Part shown: piece after piece, positions 41,468 to 46,934 of the stretch
Layout: each line of letters starts with the position of its first letter
How positions within the stretch are numbered: the stretch's first letter is position 1
NCBI GenBank assembly: GCA_018697295.1
Contig: JABHTJ010000006.1
Coordinates: 69,133-116,066, forward strand
DNA length: 46,934 nt
DNA from: an archaeon
Lineage (GTDB): Archaea; Nanobdellota; Nanobdellia; Pacearchaeales; GW2011-AR1
Direction of reading: 5' to 3'
Position numbers and translations under genes: made by a program
The notes under the pieces: generated by a model
Told to the model about the DNA's origin: nothing
The model's database searches: none
Seen by the model: the letters and a program-made list of their open reading frames with translations, nothing else

Positions 41468-41962
41468 TTACTTGCCCAATTTCAAAAAACCTTTCAATTC
41501 TCCAATAAATTCCACAGAATCTCCAGCTAAACGGTCCTCATATTCATCAATTGTCGTTCTAATAATATATCTATCATAAATTCCTCTCAAAAACTTCCAG
41601 ATTGCTTTCTTTTCCCATTCTCCGTCATAATCTCGTATAAGTGTTGATTCAACTTTAATCTTAACTTCTCCCTTATTTGTTGAAGTCCTCTTCCCATCAA
41701 TTTCAACTTCCGTATCAACCATCTTTCGAATAGACCAACTAGTTTTAATAAGATTCTTAAAATAATCACTAACTTTTTTTGGAGATTCCCATTTCAAATT
41801 AATTTCCTTTCCATCTGGAGAAATTTTTTCTTCATATTTGTGTTCCTCGACGCGATAACCCTTGTCTTTAAGAAAAGCAAATGCAGTATCGTATAACTCT
41901 CGATAATCAAAATGTCCTTTTTGCTTTAACTCTTGAGAAAATACTGTCTTTTTTATAGCCAT
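41468..41962 (-). CDS. Conserved-looking hypothetical protein
   Basis: 164 residues, soluble, basic and acidic residues alternating, with a helix at the start (YRELYDTAFAFLKDKGYRV) followed by beta strands (EINLKWESPKKVSDYF, SIRKMVDTEVEIDGK, EVKIKVESTLIRDYDGEW) and a terminal helix. I recall similar single-domain proteins in DPANN genomes, but no function. A TATATCTAAT-like box lies about 25 bases before the ATG on the minus strand. Confidence 0.65.
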   Translation of the reverse strand: MAIKKTVFSQELKQKGHFDYRELYDTAFAFLKDKGYRVEEHKYEEKISPDGKEINLKWESPKKVSDYFKNLIKTSWSIRKMVDTEVEIDGKRTSTNKGEVKIKVESTLIRDYDGEWEKKAIWKFLRGIYDRYIIRTTIDEYEDRLAGDSVEFIGELKGFLKLGK

Positions 41963-42022
41963 GACTTCTACAAATAAATTAGATATATAAATGTTTTGAG
42001 AAATCTATTCCACCAAAAGTAT

Positions 42023-43342
42023 CTAATAAGAAGTACACTCAAAAAATTGAAAATCTTTTTCTAGTTCTTCTCCAGAGGAAATTGTCAACTCCATAATATT
42101 ATTGTGGTTACCTACGGGAAGGCCAGTGATCCCAACAATATATTCTCCAGGGGTTAAATCAGTTTCATAGTCTCCGTCAACAACAGAAGTTAAGACATTT
42201 GATTCTAATAATTCTTCAAAAGATTGATCTTCAGAAATAAATTGAGCCCATTCATCAGCATCAATAAAATAAGCATCTCCATTAAATAATGAATATTCTT
42301 TCTCTGGGCAACCGACCCCACCACAAGGCATACAATCTCCGATACCTGATTTAATATTCCCTTTTATGCTAGTATCTGAATCGTCATCATCGCTATCATC
42401 ATCGCCATCTGAATCATCGTCATCATCTGAATCGTCATCGTCATCTTCTTCACCAACCACCTTTCCAATAAATTCTACTGCTTGTTTAGCAAATTTCTCT
42501 GCATTTTCTGCTAGAGATTCTGCTGCCTGAAAGTTTCCTTTCTCAAACATTTCTTTAGCTTGTCCAAGTTTCTTTCGAGCAGCCTCTAATCGTTTTTCAG
42601 AAGCAGAAGTCTCTTCACCCTCGGCAATTGCTTCATTAATCTTATTCTCAGCTTCTTCAATTTCTTTTTCGGCTTCTTCAATTTCTTCCATTGCCTCATT
42701 TTTATCAGAAATTCCATGCTTTTCCTTAAACTTAGCTTCTACTTTTTTATAATCTCCACCTTTTAGTTCAATCTTAGTTTTCGATATACCTTTTTCATTT
42801 TCTATTTTAACTTTCAATCCATCAACATCATCTCCAAAGCTCGCAATAAATTCATCCAGTTTTTGTTGTTGTTCTTCAGTTAGTTCACCTTTAATTTCAA
42901 TTTTAATCTTAAGATCTTTATTTACTGCTTCGACTTTCTTTTCATGCGCCTTAACTTTTTCTTCAATTCGTAATTTTAATTCTAATTCTTCAGTTTCATC
43001 ATCGACTTCAACCTCGTCCAAATCAGATTTAATTTTCAAGACAAGTTTAGTGTGTCGTTTTTTTGCTCGTTCCATAGCGTTTAAATTTCCTTCAAGCCCC
43101 ATTTCCCATGCTTCGGATAATCGCTCTTCAGAATTTTTTATTTCTCTCTCAAGTTGTTTTTCATCGTCAAAAGTAAATGCTAAACCGATATTTTCTGAAG
43201 CAATATCAATCAAATAAAAAACGCTATCTGGGTTAACTCCAGCGTCGATTACCTCTTCTCCTTCAATAACTGCTGCAAAGACCGGCGATACTAAGAATAA
43301 GGCTACTACAAAAAACACACTAAATTGTTTCATCATTTTCAT
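42023..43342 (-). CDS. Exported DUF5667-like protein with long helices and poly-acidic region
   Basis: 439 residues. Signal peptide 1-23. Residues 30-130 (VNPDSVFYLIDIASENIGLA and the following Lys/Glu helix) match the DUF5667-type domain of exported proteins. Long Glu/Lys helices continue to about 290, then an almost pure Asp/Ser run (about 297-328), which may bind cations, and a C-terminal Cys motif (CMPCGGVGCPEK) with a beta-rich end. There is no second membrane span. A TATA-like AATTTTATAAAT box lies about 27 bases before the first ATG. It may be a secreted or surface-associated calcium-binding protein; that is inference from the Asp run. Confidence 0.65.
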   Translation of the reverse strand: MKMMKQFSVFFVVALFLVSPVFAAVIEGEEVIDAGVNPDSVFYLIDIASENIGLAFTFDDEKQLEREIKNSEERLSEAWEMGLEGNLNAMERAKKRHTKLVLKIKSDLDEVEVDDETEELELKLRIEEKVKAHEKKVEAVNKDLKIKIEIKGELTEEQQQKLDEFIASFGDDVDGLKVKIENEKGISKTKIELKGGDYKKVEAKFKEKHGISDKNEAMEEIEEAEKEIEEAENKINEAIAEGEETSASEKRLEAARKKLGQAKEMFEKGNFQAAESLAENAEKFAKQAVEFIGKVVGEEDDDDDSDDDDDSDGDDDSDDDDSDTSIKGNIKSGIGDCMPCGGVGCPEKEYSLFNGDAYFIDADEWAQFISEDQSFEELLESNVLTSVVDGDYETDLTPGEYIVGITGLPVGNHNNIMELTISSGEELEKDFQFFECTSY

Positions 43343-43382
43343 AGAGATTAGAGTTTTCTTTTATTTATAAAATTTGTGTAAA

Positions 43383-43706
43383 TTACTTCAACTTAACTGC
43401 AGTTCCATACGCTAACATCTCGCTTGCACCCTGCATGATCATCGACGTCATAAATCGAACACCGACAACAGCATCAGCACCTTTTTCTAAGGCTTCGTTA
43501 ATCATTCGGTTAAGCGCTTCTTCTCGAGATTGCTTAATCATTTCAGTATAGGTTTTTACCTCGCCACCGATGATGCTCTTCAAACCAGCTCCAATGTCTC
43601 GGCCAATATTCCTTGCTCGAACAGTATTTCCCTTAACAACTCCCAAGTTCTCAACAATCTTTTTTCCAGGAATTTCATTAACAGTCGAAATAATTATATC
43701 TGCCAT
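43383..43706 (-). CDS. YbjQ-family small beta-barrel protein (UPF0145)
   Basis: 107 residues. The start, IIISTVNEIPGKKIVENLGVV, followed by VRARNIGRDIGAGLKSIIGGE, YTEMIKQSREEALNRM and EKGADAVVGVRF are the YbjQ/UPF0145 signature. The family forms pentamers or decamers, is sometimes called a heavy-metal-binding domain, and has no proven biochemical role. The ATG overlaps the preceding small membrane protein's stop, so they are coupled. Confidence 0.92.
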   Translation of the reverse strand: MADIIISTVNEIPGKKIVENLGVVKGNTVRARNIGRDIGAGLKSIIGGEVKTYTEMIKQSREEALNRMINEALEKGADAVVGVRFMTSMIMQGASEMLAYGTAVKLK

Positions 43707-43927
43707 TATTTCTTAGGGCTCACAGACTTTTTATATTTTACTTTTTCAATTTCGTCTTCTCGTTTGGAATTAATTAACATATATATTCCAACTCCGATAA
43801 AAAATAGCCCAAAAATTATTGAAATGATAATTTCTTCAAAACCATTCGATGTCATCAGCCCAACTATCAAAAGATATATTCCCAAAAGTCCACTAACAAT
43901 TCCACTAACAATTCCTGGGAGATTCAT
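43706..43927 (-). CDS. Two-span small membrane protein
   Basis: 73 residues from the ATG at 43927 (MNLPGIVSGIVSGLLGIYLL). A TTG 18 bases earlier opens a slightly longer frame, but CAATTTTATAGT lies about 25 bases before 43927 and supports it. Two spans (about 4-22 and 31-50) are joined by a short loop, and the C terminus is basic and charged (KREDEIEKVKYKKSV). First gene of a two-gene operon with YbjQ. The function is unknown; YbjQ might act at the membrane with it. Confidence 0.6.
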   Translation of the reverse strand: MNLPGIVSGIVSGLLGIYLLIVGLMTSNGFEEIIISIIFGLFFIGVGIYMLINSKREDEIEKVKYKKSVSPKK

Positions 43928-44005
43928 GCAATATGAAATGCCCAAGACTATAAAATTGTTTCTAATATTAAAAACATTTAAGTAGTATTTTCAACCCAAT
44001 TAAAC

Positions 44006-44538
44006 ATGGCAAAAAGAGTGATGATTGTCGATGATGACTGTGATGATCTAAGTACTATGAAGGAAGTTCTTGGAAAAGAAGATTATGAGATTGCGACCGC
44101 AAGAAATGGGGAAGAAGCATTCGATTTATTGACTAAGAAAAATTATGACTTAATTTTAATAGATATTAAAATGCCGACACTAACGGGATATGACTTATTA
44201 CGATTAATGAGAAAAAGAATTGACCACAATGCAAAAATGCTCTACATTTCAATTGTTCCAAAAAGTGATGTGGATATGAAAGATATGCGGAAATTGAAGG
44301 AGAAAAAAGTACCTTAGAATTATTAAAAGAAAAGAAAATTAAAAAACCAAGTGAAAGAAAATTAAAAGCTGAAATAAAAAAGGCAAATAAAAAAATTGAA
44401 AAGAAGGGAAAAAGAAATAAAATTTTCCTAAGTATTAGAGGATTATTCAAAAATATTTCAAAAAAGATAGGCAATAAAAAAGTAATAAATTCCAATAAAA
44501 CTAAATTTAACAAGAATAAAAATTTAAAATGGAAATGA
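44006..44538 (+). CDS. Response-regulator receiver domain, frameshifted near its end
   Basis: The frame from 44006 gives 103 residues of a receiver (CheY-like) domain: acidic pocket VDDD (8-11), phosphoacceptor D53 in LIDIKMP and S82 in YISIV. It then stops at 44317, before the conserved Lys-Pro of the last strand. One extra A in the A6 run (44303-44308) would open the frame to the TGA at 44538 and give KKIKKPSERKLKAEI, i.e. the missing Lys-Pro plus a basic tail of about 75 residues. That frame is stop-free for about 75 codons and is coding-like. No histidine kinase is in the window. The tail overlaps the start of the next gene by ten bases. Confidence 0.65.
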
Positions 44539-45560
44539 AATCTTTTAGAGTAGTAATTCCGATAAGTGTAATGCTCGGAGTAATTCTGATAATGGTAATT
44601 TTTAGTTTTCAAGTTAATCCTTCAATGAGCATAACCGGAAATGTCGTCGGTTATTCAGATGATGGAAGTCCAATTGAAGAAAAAATAGAATTCAAAAAGA
44701 TAACAAAAACAGAGGCTCAGAACTCAATTGAAGAAGCAGAAAAAATAATTGAAGAAATGTCTTCACAAAATATGCCTACAAATTACGTAAAAGATTTATT
44801 AATAGATGCAAAAACAATTATCGGACAAGCAGATAATGCAGAAATCGTAAGGGGAAGTGTGGAGGCAACAAAATATGAAGTTTCACAAGCAAAAATAGCA
44901 CTTAGTTTAATCAACTGGGAAAATATCTTTTACAGCGACGTAATAAGTTATGCCGATAAGATAAAAAATCGCCAAGAAGAAACAGTTCTCTTATATGATA
45001 AGCTCTCAATTGAGGAAAGTAAAATTAAACAAAAAGAAATAGAACTAGAAGGGAATATTTTTACATCTCCTCCAAGCGAAATTTCTTCAACAACACAAGA
45101 AATACTAGAAGAGGCAAAAATCGCATTTGAAGCAGATAGACTTACAGAAGCAGAAATCTTAATTGACGAATTCAGAAAAGTTGTAGAAGAAGAAAAAGCG
45201 CAAGAATCAACAATTTCTGGAATAAAAAGTGGAGCAAAAAATTTCTTCCAAAGATACTGGATACATTTAATCATCTTAGCGTTTTTAATTTATTTTACTG
45301 GACGTTTTATATACAAAAAATTTGAAAAAAGAATCATAAAAAATAAAATTAAGACAATGAATGCTAAAAAGATAGTTTTGACAAACCTAATAAAGAAAAC
45401 TCAAGAAGATCATTTTAAGAAAAATATAATTTCTGGATTTGTATACAAAATTAGGATGAATACCTACAAAGAAGGAATTCAAACAATAAAACAAGAGCTC
45501 CCAGTCCTAGAACTTAGATTAAGAAAGTTAAGTGGGAATAAAAAGAAGTTAAAAAAATAA
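44529..45560 (+). CDS. Membrane protein with ITGNVVG motif and long helices
   Basis: 343 residues (or from Met3). Membrane span 8-26, then ITGNVVG (35-41) nine residues later, a long outer helical region (55-235) rich in Glu/Ala/Ile, a second span (244-262), and a basic C-terminal helical tail of about 80 residues (KIKTMNAKKIVLTNLIKKTQ). Both termini should be inside with a coiled-coil outside. The C-terminal pattern, with FVYKIRMNTYKEGIQTIKQELP, recalls other DPANN membrane proteins that I cannot name. It overlaps the restored end of the response regulator gene, so the two may be an operon. Confidence 0.7.
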   Translation: MEMKSFRVVIPISVMLGVILIMVIFSFQVNPSMSITGNVVGYSDDGSPIEEKIEFKKITKTEAQNSIEEAEKIIEEMSSQNMPTNYVKDLLIDAKTIIGQADNAEIVRGSVEATKYEVSQAKIALSLINWENIFYSDVISYADKIKNRQEETVLLYDKLSIEESKIKQKEIELEGNIFTSPPSEISSTTQEILEEAKIAFEADRLTEAEILIDEFRKVVEEEKAQESTISGIKSGAKNFFQRYWIHLIILAFLIYFTGRFIYKKFEKRIIKNKIKTMNAKKIVLTNLIKKTQEDHFKKNIISGFVYKIRMNTYKEGIQTIKQELPVLELRLRKLSGNKKKLKK

Positions 45561-45586
45561 TTTGATTCAAAATCTATACTAACTAA

Positions 45587-45595
45587 TTTATATAG
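45587..45595 (+). promoter_or_regulatory. TATA box of the second DEAD-box helicase
   Basis: TTTATATAG is centred 25 bases before the ATG at 45616, the leaderless pattern. So this helicase, unlike the one at 15615, has no long leader. Confidence 0.55.
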
Positions 45596-45615
45596 GCACT
45601 TTTTCCTCAATATAT

Positions 45616-46934
45616 ATGGAATTTAAAGAATTACATCTAATAGAACCAATCCTAGAAGCTCTTACAAAAGAAGGGTATACCACACCAACACCAATTCAAG
45701 AAAAAACAATACCTTTACTTTTGGATAAAAAAGACGTTATAGGAATAGCACAAACAGGAACTGGAAAAACAGCATCATTCACAGTGCCAATACTTCAACA
45801 TTTACATAAAACGCCGGCAAAAAGTAATCATCCTAGGGCCTTAATCTTGGCTCCAACAAGAGAACTCGTAGCACAAATAAGTGAAAGTTTCAAAACCTAT
45901 GGAAAATTTCTTCATCTAAAGCATGCAGCAATATATGGCGGTGTAGGAATCATACCTCAAATAAAAAAGATCCAGCATGGAATAGATATCTTGATTGCAA
46001 CTCCAGGAAGACTAATAGATTTAATGAACCAAGGAAAAGTAAGGCTCGACAAAATAGAATTTTTAACTCTCGATGAAGCAGACAGAATGCTCGATATGGG
46101 TTTCTTAAAAGATGTAGGAAAGATAGTTTCAGCATTACCCGAAGATAGACAATCATTATTCTTCTCAGCAACAATGTCGAACCAAATAGCAGATTTAACA
46201 AGACAATTCTTGAAAAATCCGGTAAGAGTAGAAGTAACACCCCAATCAACACCTGTAGAACGAATAGAACAATGCGTATTCTTTATCGATCAAGAAAACA
46301 AAAATGAATTATTACTTGACCTAATAGTCCAAGAAAAAATGAGCTGTATATTGGTCTTTGTAGCAGCAAAATATAAGGCAGATCGAATAGCAAAAATGCT
46401 AAATGGGAATGGTATGCCTTCAGATTCAATCCATGGAAACAAATCCCAGTATCAACGGACGAGAGCATTACAAAGTTTTAAGGAAGGAAAAGTTCGAGTT
46501 TTAGTTGCAACAGATATTGCAGCAAGAGGAATCGATATTGATAACATAAGCCATGTAATAAATTACGATTTGCCAAATGAACCAGAAAATTATATCCATA
46601 GAATCGGAAGAACGGCAAGGGCAGGATCAGCAGGAACTGCATATTCATTTTGTGCAGCAGAAGATCGAAATTATTTGAATCAAATAGAACGAAAAACAAA
46701 AATGAGAACACCACATGCAGAACACAAATACCATTCATTAACTGCCAAAAATGCAAAAGGTGATGCAGCAAAACCAAAACCAAGGGGAATGAGAAATAGA
46801 AATTCAAGAGCTAACGATCGTCGAGGAGGAAGAACAAGAAGAAGAGATGGCGAAGGAGGAAGTGGCGGAAGTTATACTAATGAAGGATTTAGAAGATCTC
46901 GACCAGGACCAAGTGGAAAACCAAGAGGAGAAAG
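45616..46934 (+). CDS. DEAD-box RNA helicase (RhlE-like), cut by the window end
   Basis: 439 codons are visible with no stop, so the 3' end is outside. The Q motif (YTTPTPIQEKTIP), motif I AQTGTGKT, PTREL, TPGRLIDLM, LDEADRMLDMGF, SATM, and HRIGRTARAG are all present in order. After the core a basic Gly/Arg-rich tail begins (RNRNSRANDRRGGRTRRRDG). It is more like bacterial RhlE than the copy at 15615. Its Ile codons are mostly ATA and its Thr codons mostly ACA, a little unlike neighbours, so transfer or different expression is possible. Confidence 0.93.
   Translation, partial: MEFKELHLIEPILEALTKEGYTTPTPIQEKTIPLLLDKKDVIGIAQTGTGKTASFTVPILQHLHKTPAKSNHPRALILAPTRELVAQISESFKTYGKFLHLKHAAIYGGVGIIPQIKKIQHGIDILIATPGRLIDLMNQGKVRLDKIEFLTLDEADRMLDMGFLKDVGKIVSALPEDRQSLFFSATMSNQIADLTRQFLKNPVRVEVTPQSTPVERIEQCVFFIDQENKNELLLDLIVQEKMSCILVFVAAKYKADRIAKMLNGNGMPSDSIHGNKSQYQRTRALQSFKEGKVRVLVATDIAARGIDIDNISHVINYDLPNEPENYIHRIGRTARAGSAGTAYSFCAAEDRNYLNQIERKTKMRTPHAEHKYHSLTAKNAKGDAAKPKPRGMRNRNSRANDRRGGRTRRRDGEGGSGGSYTNEGFRRSRPGPSGKPRGE

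Overview
The window is a compact, AT-rich stretch (roughly one third G+C by eye) of an archaeal chromosome. Archaeal markers are ribosomal proteins L10e and L35Ae, a tRNA-Tyr beginning with C1 and ending opposite G72, pseudouridine synthase TruD, and start codons that mostly lie about 25 bases after an A/T-rich TATA-like box, so most mRNAs should be leaderless. Bacterial-type MnmA and class I GAPDH, many small exported proteins and very short intergenic gaps point to a DPANN lineage (Woesearchaeota/Pacearchaeota-like). That placement is inference. TGA is a normal stop here: gap, purF and the 24346-25032 gene end with it.

Layout. 1-5.4 kb: a cut-off zinc-finger-like gene, two PP-loop tRNA-thiolation-type enzymes (one is MnmA), a receptor-like membrane protein with a degenerate nucleotide-cyclase domain, and a YgjP-like metalloprotease. 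5.4-8.3 kb: nitroreductase, ApbE, a small coupled protein, a membrane-anchored blue-copper protein and a VTT-family membrane protein. 8.3-10.5 kb: a gap-pgk operon. 10.5-14.5 kb: L35Ae-L10e, a large nucleotidyltransferase-like protein, a broken small-protein gene and tRNA-Val. 14.5-23.4 kb: a coiled-coil membrane protein, a DEAD-box helicase with a leader, a MutS-like ATPase, two exported surface proteins (one frameshifted) and a circularly permuted GTPase. 23.4-28.1 kb: a tiny gene with an unusual Shine-Dalgarno leader and a 3' hairpin, a second permuted GTPase, three unrecognised proteins and purF. 28.1-36.3 kb: tRNA-Tyr, a GC-rich non-coding patch, a Kazal-like protein, a sialidase-fold-like protein, a patatin, a PH-domain operon and a 1156-residue reprolysin-like protease with a beta-propeller. 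36.4-46.9 kb: a YvcK/CofD-like protein, truD, several surface proteins, YbjQ, a frameshifted response regulator, and a second DEAD-box helicase cut by the window end.

Themes. At least fourteen genes encode proteins with a signal peptide or single membrane anchor. Five of them share an [I/V/G]TGN[A/V][I/V/L] motif on the outer side of a membrane span, whether that span is at the N or the C terminus; a sixth has the related TTGFAVL. This is the best candidate here for an undescribed shared feature. Three loci are disrupted (13768-13996, 19785-22429, 44006-44538). In two of them one extra base in a six-base homopolymer restores a sensible protein, so assembly error has to be excluded before decay or recoding is inferred.

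I see no insertion sequence, CRISPR array, rRNA or replication origin.
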